In this document: one piece after another, positions 1-8,859 of the stretch
How positions within the stretch are numbered: the stretch's first letter is position 1
Layout of the letters: the number at the start of each line of letters is the position of its first letter
NCBI GenBank assembly: GCA_035420085.1
Contig: DAOLUH010000007.1
Location: 62,001-126,000 of the forward strand
Length of the DNA: 64,000 nt
DNA from: DSWT01 sp035420085
GTDB taxonomy: Bacteria; Chloroflexota; Anaerolineae; B4-G1; SLSP01
Direction of reading: 5' to 3'
The notes under the pieces: generated by a model
What the model was told of the DNA's origin: nothing
Seen by the model: only the letters and a program-made list of their open reading frames with translations
Databases searched by the model: none
Program-made: the position numbers and the translations under genes

Positions 1-1
1 C

Positions 2-682
2 ATCGTGGGGATGTTCTACTGGAAACACACGCTCAAGATGCAGGGCGAACCGGCGTTCTGGCGCGCGGCGCGGGAGATGATGACGTTTTTGCGCGGCACC
101 GGGCGGCGCAACATCCTCATCGAAATCGCCAACGAGACGGGACCGCGCTTTGGCTACGAGATCTTCCACGCGGACCGGGCGCACGAAATGATCAACGCGC
201 TCAAGGTCGAATATCCCGAATTCCTCATCTCCACCAGCCAGGGCGGGCTGGATGTAGGGCGTGGCGACGAACTGCCGCCGCCGTCGCTTGTGCGCAGCGT
301 GGATTTCATCATGCCGCACGGCAACGGCAACACGGCGGAGCAATTGGCCGCCGGCATCGAGACGATCCAGGCCATGCGCGAATTTCAACTCAATCCCAAG
401 CCCATCCTCATCAACGAAGATTCCACCAGCGTCGCCAACCTCGATGTGGCGTGGCAGCGCTACGTCTCGTGGGGCTATTACGATCAAGGCTACGGCGGAT
501 GGGGTGGCTACCGGCACGACATCCATATTGACTACAGCGAGAAGCCGCGCGAGAGCACTTATGCCGACCTGAGCGGCTTCCAGACCCCGCCGGTCAACTG
601 GACGATCAATACACCGCACAAACGCGCGTTCTTCAGGCGCGTCGCCGAAGTCACCGGCTACGCGGAGCATCTCTGTGAGTGA
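2..682 (+). CDS. Glycoside hydrolase, clan GH-A-like (5' end cut off by window)
   Basis: The reading frame is open to the first base, so the N-terminus lies outside the window; an internal GTG at 5 is not a credible start. The visible 226 residues look like the second half of a TIM barrel: an I-E-I-A-N-E strand end resembles the Asn-Glu acid/base signature of clan GH-A, and a later I-L-I-N-E-D strand could carry the nucleophile. Trp/Tyr/Gly-rich loops follow, as in sugar-binding clefts. The exact GH family and substrate cannot be fixed from this fragment. Its last 8 bases overlap the PHP gene, so the two are probably co-translated. Confidence 0.6.
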   Translation: MVGMFYWKHTLKMQGEPAFWRAAREMMTFLRGTGRRNILIEIANETGPRFGYEIFHADRAHEMINALKVEYPEFLISTSQGGLDVGRGDELPPPSLVRSVDFIMPHGNGNTAEQLAAGIETIQAMREFQLNPKPILINEDSTSVANLDVAWQRYVSWGYYDQGYGGWGGYRHDIHIDYSEKPRESTYADLSGFQTPPVNWTINTPHKRAFFRRVAEVTGYAEHLCE

Positions 683-1574
683 GTCGCAAGGGCGTTTCCG
701 TTACACGACGGACGGCAACTGGTACAAGGGCAACACGCATCTGCACAGCACCGCTTCCGACGGCGGCAAGACGTTCGCTGAACTGGCGCGTATGTATGCC
801 GGGATGGGCTACAACTTCCTCTGCCGCACCGATCATTGGGTCAGTTCCACTGTGAAAGCGGATGCCGAAAATTCCCCTGTGCTGTGGATTGACGGCATCG
901 AACTGGATGGACGCGACGGCGGCGGCGCATATTTCCACGTCGCCTGCCTGGGAACGTTTACCGGCATCACCCGCGAGATGGGATTCGACGCGGCGCTCGC
1001 AGCCGCGCGGACGCAGGATGGCTTGTTGATCCTGGCGCATCCCCAATGGACGGGCAACACGTTCGATGACGCGCTGCGCTGGAATTTCCACGGTGTGGAG
1101 GTCTACAATCACGTCTGCCATTGGCTCAACGGCAAAGGGGACGGTGGCGCGTATTGGCACGCGATGCTGGCGCGACAGCCTCAGATACTTGGCCTGGCCT
1201 GTGATGATGCTCACATCCGCGCCGAACACCCCGGTTGGAATGGCGGCTGGATCGTGGTCAATGCGCCGGAACTGACGCAACGCGCGATTATGGCAGCCAT
1301 TCGCGCGGGAAATTTCTACTCAAGCACCGGCCCGGACTTTCACAGCATTGTGTGTGAGGGTAACACTGTCGCTATCGAAACCTCGCCGGTGCAATTTGCC
1401 CGTCTGGTCGGCCCAGCCTATCTGGGTAAACGCATCGGCGGCTTTGAGGGCAACTTGTTCACCGCAGCCAAGTTCGACATCCCGCCGGAATGGGCCTATG
1501 CCTACCTCCAAATCGAAGACGCGCAAGGCCGCCGTGCCTGGACAAACGCTTTGCGGGTAGACGGCAGACAGTAG
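675..1574 (+). CDS. PHP-domain metal-dependent hydrolase
   Basis: This is a 299-residue protein starting with GTG inside the end of the preceding gene. The PHP signature is clear: His22-Leu-His24 after the first strand, a C-R-T-D-H motif near residue 55, an L-A-H-P-Q motif near residue 115 and a D-D-A-H motif near residue 180. PHP proteins bind two or three metal ions and usually hydrolyse phosphoesters. The substrate here is unknown, and the carbohydrate neighbourhood suggests a sugar-related role. The last residues (VDGRQ) and the TAG stop lie inside a tandem heptad repeat, so the native C-terminus may have been replaced by repeat-encoded residues. Confidence 0.75.
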   Translation: MSESQGRFRYTTDGNWYKGNTHLHSTASDGGKTFAELARMYAGMGYNFLCRTDHWVSSTVKADAENSPVLWIDGIELDGRDGGGAYFHVACLGTFTGITREMGFDAALAAARTQDGLLILAHPQWTGNTFDDALRWNFHGVEVYNHVCHWLNGKGDGGAYWHAMLARQPQILGLACDDAHIRAEHPGWNGGWIVVNAPELTQRAIMAAIRAGNFYSSTGPDFHSIVCEGNTVAIETSPVQFARLVGPAYLGKRIGGFEGNLFTAAKFDIPPEWAYAYLQIEDAQGRRAWTNALRVDGRQ

Positions 1575-1586
1575 ACGGTAGACAGG
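1557..1586. repeat. Heptad tandem repeat (GTAGACG type)
   Basis: Four imperfect copies of a GTAGACG/GCAGACA unit at period 7. The array contains the stop codon of the PHP gene. The same unit recurs at 15245 and 15904. Confidence 0.8.
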
Positions 1587-1627
1587 GTTTCGTCCTCGTC
1601 TATCGTTCACTTATCAAGGAGATATAA

Positions 1628-3148
1628 ATGGCAAGTCATAACCCAGAGCGACCGAACATCCTGTTCATTTTGACCGACGATCAGGGGTATTGGGCGCTGG
1701 GATGCGCGGGCAATCCCGAAATCCACACGCCCAACCTGGATCGCTTGGCGGCGATGGGGATGCGCTTCGACAACTTCTTCTGCGCGTCGCCGGTGTGTTC
1801 GCCAGCGCGCGCCTCGATTCTTACCGGGCGCATCCCGTCACAGCACGGCATCCACGACTGGCTGCGCAAGGGCAACCTCGACGCGGCGCGCACGCCCGGC
1901 CTGGGGTGGGGGGATGACCGCGAGATCGAGTATCTCAAGGGTTTGTGCGCGTATACCGATGTACTGGCGGCGCATGGCTACATCTGCGGCATCAGCGGCA
2001 AGTGGCACCTGGGAGATAGCCTCAATTCGCAGAAAAGTTTCACCTACTGGAACATTTTCCCCTATGGCGGCGGCGATTACTACAACGGCTATTTCATCCG
2101 CGACGGCAAAATCGAGCGCGATCCGCGCTATCTCACCGACGCAATCACTGATGGCGGCCTGAAGTTCCTCGACGCGCAGGCAGGCAATGACAGTCCGTTC
2201 TCTTTGAGCGTTCACTACACCGCGCCCCATTCACCGTGGGAGAAAGGCCAGCATCCCGAAGAACTGACCGCGCTGTATCAGGATTGTCCGTTCGAGACTT
2301 GCCCGGAAGTCCCCGGCGGGCACCCGTGGCAGATCAACTCCGCGCCGCGTGGACGAGGAGAGAACCGCCGCGAATTGCTCGGCGGCTATTACGCGGCGAT
2401 TACCGGGCTGGATCGTGGCGTGGGGCAGCTTCTCGACCGGCTGGAGATGATGGCTGTACTGGACAATACCCTCGTCCTCTTCACCAGCGACAACGGGATG
2501 AACATGGGTCATCACGGCATCTGGGGCAAAGGCAACGGCACGTTTCCGCAGAATATGTACGATACCTCGGTCAAGGTGCCGTTTTTGGCGATGCGACCTG
2601 GTCACATTCCCCAGGGTGTGGTTGCGGAAAGCTTGCTCAGCCATTACGATATCTTCCCCACGCTGCTGGACTACCTCGATCTAGAGAATCCCGTTGCTGC
2701 TTCGCTGCCAGGACAGAGTTTCGCCGCGTTGCTCAGAGGCAGACGTATGCCGGAGCGTGATCATGTGGTGGTTTTCGATGAATATGGCCCCGTCCGTATG
2801 ATTCGTACGCGCGCGTGGAAGTACATTCACCGCTACCCTTACGGCCCGCATGAACTGTATGATTTGGTTGGTGATCCTGGTGAGGAATGTAACCTCATCA
2901 ATGATCCGGCACAACAGGTGCGCGTCGTGGAACTAAAAGCGCAGTTGGAGGCGTGGTTTGTGCAGTACACAGATCCTGACCTTGACGGGACGAAAGAGCC
3001 GGTCACCGGTAAAGGGCAATGTGACCGGCCGGGCGTCGCTGGCCAGGGGCGCTGCGCCTTCGAGAACGATTGGTGGTATATAGACGAGAATGGCCTACGG
3101 CGAGATGATCAGCGAGCGTACTGGGCGCAAGTGGGCGGCCCGAAGTAA
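1628..3148 (+). CDS. Type I sulfatase
   Basis: A 506-residue sulfatase of the alkaline-phosphatase superfamily. Asp17-Asp18 near the N-terminus are expected calcium ligands. The formylglycine motif C57-S-P-A-R61 is the Cys-type (CxPxR), which requires maturation by a formylglycine-generating or anaerobic sulfatase-maturating enzyme not seen in this window. Later S-D-N-G-M and G-K-W-H motifs also fit. No signal peptide is visible, so it may act in the cytoplasm on imported sulfated sugars. An AGGAG Shine-Dalgarno sequence sits about 6 bases before the ATG. Substrate unknown. Confidence 0.9.
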   Translation: MASHNPERPNILFILTDDQGYWALGCAGNPEIHTPNLDRLAAMGMRFDNFFCASPVCSPARASILTGRIPSQHGIHDWLRKGNLDAARTPGLGWGDDREIEYLKGLCAYTDVLAAHGYICGISGKWHLGDSLNSQKSFTYWNIFPYGGGDYYNGYFIRDGKIERDPRYLTDAITDGGLKFLDAQAGNDSPFSLSVHYTAPHSPWEKGQHPEELTALYQDCPFETCPEVPGGHPWQINSAPRGRGENRRELLGGYYAAITGLDRGVGQLLDRLEMMAVLDNTLVLFTSDNGMNMGHHGIWGKGNGTFPQNMYDTSVKVPFLAMRPGHIPQGVVAESLLSHYDIFPTLLDYLDLENPVAASLPGQSFAALLRGRRMPERDHVVVFDEYGPVRMIRTRAWKYIHRYPYGPHELYDLVGDPGEECNLINDPAQQVRVVELKAQLEAWFVQYTDPDLDGTKEPVTGKGQCDRPGVAGQGRCAFENDWWYIDENGLRRDDQRAYWAQVGGPK

Positions 3149-3207
3149 GGAAAGGGTATGGAATTTTTTTTTTCGTCTTATGGAAAAGGTTTGTGCTATT
3201 TTTACTA

Positions 3208-3235
3208 TTGACATATAATGAGCGTATCTTTTAAT
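3208..3235 (+). promoter_or_regulatory. Sigma70-type promoter for the receiver-like gene
   Basis: TTGACA (3208-3213), 16-base spacer, TTTAAT (3230-3235). An alternative TATAAT lies at 3214-3219 with a weak -35 upstream. Either gives a leader of about 80-100 bases. Confidence 0.5.
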
Positions 3236-3321
3236 GCGTTTGTGCGTCATAATTATATAGAGACGAAACTTTTCTCTCGCTTCTTTCACTAAACCCGCCG
3301 AGCTATCGTAAGGAGTTGTGT

Positions 3322-3699
3322 ATGGACGAGAAACGGCTTGTAGTTCTCTACGGCGACACATTGTTGATTGATGGCGTTGAAGCCAGCCTCGCAACAAAAA
3401 ACGGACTGGATGTGGTCCGGGTTGACACGACGATAGCCAACGTCGGCCAGCATTTGAAGACTCTTGCTCCCGATTTGGTGATCTTTGATCTTGATACGCC
3501 TGTGGCCGCGCTCTCTAAATTAATCGTTCCGCTGCTGCAGAAACAGCCGGGCATCCCCTTTATTTGCCTGGACGCGCAACACTGCGAAGTGGTGACATTA
3601 GCCTGTGAACAGCACACGGCACATTCGACCAATGACCTGGTGGAAATTATTCGCAAACAGCTTCCCCAGTCAGAATATGCGGAGGAGATGAACGTATAG
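3322..3699 (+). CDS. Degenerate receiver-domain-like protein
   Basis: A 125-residue single-domain protein. AAGGAG at 3310-3315 selects the ATG at 3322 over a TTG two codons upstream. Its alternating hydrophobic strands and helices match a CheY-like fold, with a V-I-F-D-L-D segment where the phosphorylated Asp would be. The usual N-terminal acidic pair is reduced to Y-G-D and no clear invariant Lys is seen near the end. It may be a pseudo-receiver used for protein contacts rather than phosphotransfer. It is a stand-alone transcription unit with its own promoter and a downstream terminator. Function unknown. Confidence 0.45.
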   Translation: MDEKRLVVLYGDTLLIDGVEASLATKNGLDVVRVDTTIANVGQHLKTLAPDLVIFDLDTPVAALSKLIVPLLQKQPGIPFICLDAQHCEVVTLACEQHTAHSTNDLVEIIRKQLPQSEYAEEMNV

Positions 3700-3708
3700 G
3701 CAACCTCT

Positions 3709-3752
3709 GGAGCGAGGCTCCCGATAGTTAGCCGCGTTATGCGGCGACTATC
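3709..3752 (+). ncRNA. Candidate structured 3' UTR or small RNA (two stem-loops)
   Basis: Two adjacent hairpins: GGAGC/GCTCC (3709-3721) and a bulged stem GATAGT-GCCGC/GCGGC-ACTATC (3723-3752). They lie between the receiver-like gene and a terminator. No known RNA family was recognised. Confidence 0.3.
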
Positions 3753-3796
3753 CAGTACCCTTTGCGTGGTTTACAGCCTGTCTGAGTAACTTCTCA

Positions 3797-3830
3797 AAGC
3801 GGCGTACCGACCGGTACGCCGTTTTGCGTT
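3797..3830 (+). terminator. Rho-independent terminator
   Basis: Stem GGCGTACC/GGTACGCC (3801-3808 with 3813-3820), GACC loop, extended by AAGC/GTTT pairs and followed by a T-rich tail. Confidence 0.8.
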
Positions 3831-3837
3831 TTGTGGC

Positions 3838-3867
3838 TTGACAATGTTATCTATTTGGGGCTACAAT
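3838..3867 (+). promoter_or_regulatory. Sigma70-type promoter for the HAD/URO-D-like pair
   Basis: TTGACA (3838-3843), 18-base spacer, TACAAT (3862-3867). Its -10 overlaps the most upstream in-frame ATG (3866), which therefore cannot be the start. Confidence 0.65.
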
Positions 3868-3875
3868 GACCGCGA

Positions 3876-3911
3876 ACCCTGGCGAAGGTTATACAACACT
3901 TTCGCCAGGGT
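3876..3911 (+). promoter_or_regulatory. Perfect 11-bp inverted repeat in the 5' leader
   Basis: ACCCTGGCGAA (3876-3886) pairs perfectly with TTCGCCAGGGT (3901-3911) across a 14-base loop, just after the predicted transcription start. It could be an operator or a leader hairpin. Confidence 0.5.
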
Positions 3912-3940
3912 GGTTGACAAACATGCTTGGTTCACAAACG

Positions 3941-4636
3941 ATGCGCTACTTGCTATGGGATTTTGATGGAACGTTGGGCTACCGCGGCGGCGGTGCGTGG
4001 ACAGCCGCGCTGCTGGAGACGCTTGATCTTGCATTGCCGGATCATACGGTCACGTTTGAGCAGCTCCGGCCTTATATGCAGGTCGGGTTTCCCTGGCACC
4101 AGCCGGAGCATCCCCACCTTCATTTGACGTTCGCCGAGGCGTGGTGGGAGGCGCTTTACCCCATATTGGCTAGGGCGTATAGGGGTGTTGGGTTGGACGA
4201 AAGCTTGGCGGGGGCGCTGGCTCGTCAATTCCGCGCCGTTTACCTGAATCTTTACCGCTGGCGGCTGTTTGACGATGTGCTACCTGCATTGGACGCTTTG
4301 TCTGCACGCGGCTGGACACACGCGATTCTTTCCAACCACGTGCCTGAATTGGGTGACATTGTGCGGCATCTGGGGTTGACCGCGCGCCTCGCCCGTGTCT
4401 TCAATTCGGCGGAGACTGGCTACGAAAAGCCCCATCCACGCGCGTTTCAGACTGCGCTGGAGACGCTGCCGGATGTGGAGAGCGTGTGGATGATCGGCGA
4501 CAACGTCACTGCCGATGTGCAGGGCGCGGAGGCCGTGGGGCTGCCGGCCATCCTCGTGCGCCGCCAGCATCCGCAGGCGCGCTATTGTTGCGAGACGTTG
4601 TATGCGATTTCAGCTTATCTTTTTGGAGTGTCTTGA
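3941..4636 (+). CDS. HAD-superfamily hydrolase
   Basis: A 231-residue HAD phosphatase. Motif I is D-F-D-G-T near the N-terminus, motif II is L-S-N-H, motif III is the Lys in Y-E-K-P-H-P, and motif IV is G-D-N-V-T-A-D, so all catalytic positions are present. The promoter and leader hairpin exclude the upstream ATG at 3866; ATG 3923 remains possible, but 3941 places motif I in its usual position. The stop overlaps the next ATG (ATGA), indicating translational coupling with the URO-D-like gene. Substrate unknown; probably a small phosphorylated metabolite. Confidence 0.8.
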   Translation: MRYLLWDFDGTLGYRGGGAWTAALLETLDLALPDHTVTFEQLRPYMQVGFPWHQPEHPHLHLTFAEAWWEALYPILARAYRGVGLDESLAGALARQFRAVYLNLYRWRLFDDVLPALDALSARGWTHAILSNHVPELGDIVRHLGLTARLARVFNSAETGYEKPHPRAFQTALETLPDVESVWMIGDNVTADVQGAEAVGLPAILVRRQHPQARYCCETLYAISAYLFGVS

Positions 4637-5874
4637 TGACTACAAACGATATCGCTATCTTGCGCGACTTGGCAGAACGCTACACCGCCATCTGCAATAA
4701 GCCGGTGATGAACGAGCGCCGCGCCCTGTGGCGGCGTCACAACAGCCTCAAACGCACGCGCCCGCTGATTTACGTGCGCGCCTGGGCCTGGCAGGAGATG
4801 CCGGAATCAGAACTGTACTGTGCGGACCCGTTCTTCCGGCATTACGAGGACTTTTTCCGCCAGAGCCTCTTCCGCGATACCTTCGACGATGACTTTATTT
4901 TCGAACCCTGGGTGACGGTGAACGCGGCGTGCGTGACCCCGCCGGAAGGTGTGTGGGGCTTGCCCGTGCCGCAGACGCACAGCGACGAGCCGCGCGGTTC
5001 TTACGTGTGGGATCCGCCGCTCAAGACTGAGGATGACCTGGCGCGGATGCACAGCCCACACCATCGCATTGACGAGGCAGAGACGGAGCGCCGTCTGGAC
5101 AAACTGCGGGCTGCTATCGGCGATCTTATCACGATCAACCTGGATCGTGGCCCGGCTTACCGGATGTGGCAGGGCGACATTTCCACCGAACTGGCGCGCT
5201 TGCGTGGGTTGGAGCAAATGATGTGGGATATGATGGATCGTCCCGCGTGGCTGCGCAAGCTGCTGGCGCACATGCGCGACGGGATCTTGCGCACGCACGA
5301 TGAAGCTGAGCGGGCTGGTGATTGGTCGTTGAGCGCGCACCAGAATCAGGCCATGCCCTACGCCGAGGAACTCGTCGATCCCGCGCCCAACAGCGGGCCG
5401 GTGGCGCGCCAGGATTTGTGGTACTTTGCCGCCTCGCAGGAGACCACCGCCGTTGGCCCCCGGCAATTCGACGAGTTTATGTTCCAGTACCAACTGCCGA
5501 TTATGAAGCCCTTTGGCCTCGTCGCCTATGGCTGTTGCGAAGACCTGACGCGCAAAATTGACGTGCTGCGCCAATTGCCCAATCTCCGCCGCATCGCCAT
5601 CTCGCCGATGGCGAACGTGGCGAAGTGCGCCGCGCAGATCAAGCAGGATTACGTCCTCAGCTACCGGCCCAGTCCGTCGGATATGGTGGGGTACGGCTTC
5701 CGGCCTGACTTCATCCGCGACCGGCTCACGCGCGACCTGGAAGCGTGCGGCGACTGTCACGTGGACATCACCCTCAAAGACGTGGAGACCGTCCAGGGCG
5801 ACCCCGACCGCGTGCGGCGTTGGGTTGAGATCACCCGCGAAGTCATCGCCAGAGTTTTTGTGGGCGATATGTAG
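4636..5874 (+). CDS. URO-D superfamily-like protein of unknown function
   Basis: A 412-residue soluble protein. It resembles distant members of the uroporphyrinogen decarboxylase / cobalamin-independent methyltransferase barrel family often found in sugar-degradation clusters: Trp-rich middle section, a G-C-C-E-D-L strand end and a C-terminal I-T-L-K-D-V-E segment. The family match is by overall pattern only. It is translationally coupled to the HAD gene upstream (4-base overlap) and followed 12 bases later by the alpha/beta hydrolase gene. True URO-D active-site residues were not recognised, so a haem-pathway role is not claimed. Confidence 0.5.
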   Translation: MTTNDIAILRDLAERYTAICNKPVMNERRALWRRHNSLKRTRPLIYVRAWAWQEMPESELYCADPFFRHYEDFFRQSLFRDTFDDDFIFEPWVTVNAACVTPPEGVWGLPVPQTHSDEPRGSYVWDPPLKTEDDLARMHSPHHRIDEAETERRLDKLRAAIGDLITINLDRGPAYRMWQGDISTELARLRGLEQMMWDMMDRPAWLRKLLAHMRDGILRTHDEAERAGDWSLSAHQNQAMPYAEELVDPAPNSGPVARQDLWYFAASQETTAVGPRQFDEFMFQYQLPIMKPFGLVAYGCCEDLTRKIDVLRQLPNLRRIAISPMANVAKCAAQIKQDYVLSYRPSPSDMVGYGFRPDFIRDRLTRDLEACGDCHVDITLKDVETVQGDPDRVRRWVEITREVIARVFVGDM

Positions 5875-5886
5875 TTGGAGGGGTGT

Positions 5887-7557
5887 ATGCGCCTGAGACT
5901 TACCAACAAACAGACAGTCATCCTTATGTTCCTGGCAGTGATGGATTGCCTGGTGGTGTGCGGCCTGGGAGGAATCGTGGCCTCGCAGACCTTCAAGGCT
6001 GCTGCCCCGCCATCCCCCACCGTCGCCGTCACACCGACGGTCGTCACGCCGACGCCGCGCCCTACGGCGACGCCGCGGCCTCCGGCGCCCACCTGGACGC
6101 CGTCTCTCACGCCGACGCCGCTCGGTATGGATTTGCTCTACACATTTGCCCCGGCGCGCTGTACGTTCGACGTTCCAGAGGGCGCGAACGTTACGTGTGG
6201 TTACGCCGTGCTGCCGGAGACGCGCGGTGATCCCCCCGCTGACCTGGTGCATCTGGCTGTCGCCGTTTACCACAGCATCGCACCCGATCCCGCGCCTGAT
6301 CCGGTGATTTACCTCAGCGGCGGTCCCGGCGGCGCTGCACTCGATGATATGGCGACACTTTACAAGGTTTTCGTCGCGCCGCTGCTTGCCGAGCGCGATG
6401 TGATCGTCTTCGACCAGCGCGGCGTTGGAAAGTCGCAACCGGCGCTGGAGTGTTACGAGTATACGGTGACCGTTGACAGAGACCTGGAACGGCATTTCAC
6501 CGTCGAAGATAAAGCGCGCGAGTACCCTCTAGCGTTTCGCCGTTGCCGGGACCGGCTGACCGGCCGTGGCATCAACCTCGCGGCGTACACCAGTGCGAAC
6601 AGTGCCAGCGATGTGCGCGATCTCGCCACGCTGCTGGGATATGATCAGGTGAACCTGTATGGCGTCTCCTACGGCACGCGCCTGGCGTTGACCGTGATGC
6701 GCGACTATCCTGACATTGTCCGCAGCGCCGTGTTGGATTCGGTCGAACCGATTGAGGAGCCAGTTTACAACCGGCAGGCGGAAACGACCGCGCGTTTGTT
6801 ACGCCAGCTCTTTGATGGCTGTGCTGCCGATCGGGTGTGCCGTACCCGCTACCCCAATCTTGAAAACGTTTTCTATGCTCTGGCGGATCGTTTGGACGTT
6901 GAGCCGGTGATGATCTGGCCCAGAAGTGTTGGTAAATTATACAAAATCCAGTTGACGGGAGACTTGCTCACCAGTGGAATCTTTCATGCTGCGTATGTGA
7001 ACCCCATTCTTCCATATCTGCCTCGGATGATTGACGATGCCGCTTCCGGGGATTACGAACTGGCAGAATGGATCATGGGCATCAGCGTCGGCGCTGAATC
7101 CAGCATCAGCATTGGGATGATGCTTTCGGTGAACTGTCACGAGGAGGCATTTGCCACGACGCCTGAGCAAATCATCGCCGATTACGAGGCTTATCCGAAC
7201 ACCGCCGGCAGCGCCTACGGCATGGTCTTTGGCGACCCGCGCACGCTGTTCACGATCTGCGAGGAGTGGGGCGCAGCGCCTTTCGATCCACGCGAGGGCC
7301 AGCCAGTGGTCAGCGACATCCCCGCGCTGATTATCGCCGGGCAATATGACCCCATCACGCCGCCGGACTATGGGCGACAAGTGGCGGCGCAGTTGAGCCG
7401 CAGCTACTTCTACGAGTATCCCGGCCAAGGCCACGGCGTCAGCCTGTGGGCAAGCGACTGCGCTTATGGGATGGCCCGTGCTTTTCTCCGCGATCCACTT
7501 TCCGCGCCGGATGCGGCGTGCATTGCCGAGATGACCGGGCCAGAGTTCATCGAGTAA
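5887..7557 (+). CDS. Membrane-anchored alpha/beta hydrolase with TAP-like C-terminus
   Basis: A 556-residue protein. GGAGG at 5877-5881 selects the ATG at 5887. A single hydrophobic segment (about residues 8-33) anchors the protein or acts as a signal peptide. A Thr/Pro linker (about 40-75) follows, then an alpha/beta hydrolase domain. The oxyanion region is S-G-G-P-G-G, the nucleophile elbow G-V-S-Y-G-T, the acid Asp lies in A-G-Q-Y-D-P and the His in G-Q-G-H-G. The C-terminal third fits the TAP-like domain of tripeptidyl aminopeptidase/proline iminopeptidase relatives. Probably an extracytoplasmic peptidase or esterase. Confidence 0.8.
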   Translation: MRLRLTNKQTVILMFLAVMDCLVVCGLGGIVASQTFKAAAPPSPTVAVTPTVVTPTPRPTATPRPPAPTWTPSLTPTPLGMDLLYTFAPARCTFDVPEGANVTCGYAVLPETRGDPPADLVHLAVAVYHSIAPDPAPDPVIYLSGGPGGAALDDMATLYKVFVAPLLAERDVIVFDQRGVGKSQPALECYEYTVTVDRDLERHFTVEDKAREYPLAFRRCRDRLTGRGINLAAYTSANSASDVRDLATLLGYDQVNLYGVSYGTRLALTVMRDYPDIVRSAVLDSVEPIEEPVYNRQAETTARLLRQLFDGCAADRVCRTRYPNLENVFYALADRLDVEPVMIWPRSVGKLYKIQLTGDLLTSGIFHAAYVNPILPYLPRMIDDAASGDYELAEWIMGISVGAESSISIGMMLSVNCHEEAFATTPEQIIADYEAYPNTAGSAYGMVFGDPRTLFTICEEWGAAPFDPREGQPVVSDIPALIIAGQYDPITPPDYGRQVAAQLSRSYFYEYPGQGHGVSLWASDCAYGMARAFLRDPLSAPDAACIAEMTGPEFIE

Positions 7558-7560
7558 CCA

Positions 7561-7600
7561 GAATCCGTAACCTTGAACCTGTAACGTGAAACCTGTAACC
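7561..7600. repeat. Heptad tandem repeat (TGTAACC/TGAAACC type)
   Basis: Five or six imperfect 7-base units alternating GTAACC and GAAACC, between the hydrolase stop and the Shine-Dalgarno sequence of the PL22 gene. Confidence 0.7.
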
Positions 7601-7617
7601 ATTTTTGAGGAGGCGCT

Positions 7618-8781
7618 ATGACTAAAGGACGCATTTACCACGATCCGCAATTCCGTTACATTGATCAATACAGCAACCGTGAGATTGTCCAGTTGACCAA
7701 TTATCTGGGGCACTCCAATCACTTCTACTTCACTGACCCCGCTTTTTTTAATGATAACCGCTCAATGGTCTTCACCTCGGACCGCGAGAATCAGAGCAAC
7801 CTTTTCCGTTATGATTTCGACACCGGCCTCATCACGCAGATGACGGACCTCAAAGGCTCCGAGCGGCCCGGCGGCTGCGTGAGTCTGGTGAACAACGCGG
7901 TGTACTTCTGGTGGGCGAATCTGCTCTATGAACTGGACTTGACGACGCTGGAAGAGCGCGTCATCTGGGAGGCCGCGCCGCCGATGCTACCCCGTGGCCG
8001 CGCCAATCCTACCGCCGACGGGCGTTACATTTGCACGATGCTGATGGAGGATCAGCCGGAGGACACGCCGCGCATTTCGTACTCCTATTCGCGTTTTCGC
8101 GAGTATTTCCACCTCAAGCCGCTGACGCAGATCGCGCGCATCGAAATCGCCACCGGCAAGATGGAGGTGATCCACGAGGACCGCCGCTATATGGGCCACG
8201 TGAACACCTCGCCTGTGCTGCCGCAGATTCTCACCTTCTGCCACGAGGGGCCGTGGAATTGGATTGACCAGCGCATCTGGGGTCTCAACCTGCACACCGG
8301 CGCGACGTGGAAAATCCGCACGCAGCACGGCGACTACTCTATCGGCCACGAGTACTGGTTCGCCGACGGCAAGCACATCGGCTATCACGGGCGGCCACGC
8401 GACGAATCGGGGAAACACGTGTTCGGGCACATTCTGTGGGACAATACGGAGTGCGTGGAGGATCAATTCCCCTTTCACTCAACGCACTTCCACAGCCTGG
8501 ACGAGCACCTGATTGTGGGCGATGGCACGCCGGCGTTCGTCTTCACCAGCGAGAGCACAGCGCGGCCCTACATCCAGCTCTTCAAGTGGGACGGCGAACG
8601 CTACGTCGGCCCGCGCATCCTGGCCTATCATCGCAGCACGTTCAACAACCAGCACGCGCACTGCCATCCCCGCTTCACGCCCGACGGCAAGGCAGTGCTC
8701 TATACTTCCGATCTGACGGCGTATTCGAATATGTACCTGGTCGAGGTGGGGGAGTTTGAGGATTTGCCGGAATTGACGTAG
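7618..8781 (+). CDS. Oligogalacturonate lyase family protein (PL22), copy 1
   Basis: A 387-residue seven-bladed beta-propeller protein. The segment T-F-C-H-E-G-P-W is a hallmark of oligogalacturonide lyase (Ogl). The Mn-binding set appears preserved: the Gln and two His in N-Q-H-A-H-C-H-P, plus a candidate third His in T-H-F-H. Ogl cleaves short unsaturated galacturonides to 5-keto-4-deoxyuronate in the cytoplasm, and no signal peptide is visible here. AGGAGG precedes the ATG by 6 bases. A second divergent copy lies at 21887-23053. Activity on rhamnogalacturonan-derived rather than homogalacturonan-derived oligomers is equally possible. Confidence 0.8.
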   Translation: MTKGRIYHDPQFRYIDQYSNREIVQLTNYLGHSNHFYFTDPAFFNDNRSMVFTSDRENQSNLFRYDFDTGLITQMTDLKGSERPGGCVSLVNNAVYFWWANLLYELDLTTLEERVIWEAAPPMLPRGRANPTADGRYICTMLMEDQPEDTPRISYSYSRFREYFHLKPLTQIARIEIATGKMEVIHEDRRYMGHVNTSPVLPQILTFCHEGPWNWIDQRIWGLNLHTGATWKIRTQHGDYSIGHEYWFADGKHIGYHGRPRDESGKHVFGHILWDNTECVEDQFPFHSTHFHSLDEHLIVGDGTPAFVFTSESTARPYIQLFKWDGERYVGPRILAYHRSTFNNQHAHCHPRFTPDGKAVLYTSDLTAYSNMYLVEVGEFEDLPELT

Positions 8782-8805
8782 CTTCTTGTTGCGTCCGAAT
8801 AGCAA

Positions 8806-8844
8806 CACGCCCCGGTACGTGGTAGAGGATGCTACCGGGGCGTG
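8806..8844. terminator. Bidirectional stem-loop between convergent genes
   Basis: CACGCCCCGGTA (8806-8817) pairs perfectly with TACCGGGGCGTG (8833-8844). It lies between the ends of two convergent genes; the T-tract is poor on both sides. Confidence 0.6.
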
Positions 8845-8859
8845 ATATATTCTATTTCC

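Noticed and set aside
3866..3940. HAD gene start at ATG 3866
   Set aside because: It lies within the -10 element of a good promoter and before a leader hairpin; 3941 or 3923 fit better.
4807..6495. Long minus-strand frame (562 codons) opposite the URO-D-like and hydrolase genes
   Set aside because: Arg/Gly/His-rich composition, no domain, no ribosome site; a shadow of high-GC plus-strand genes.
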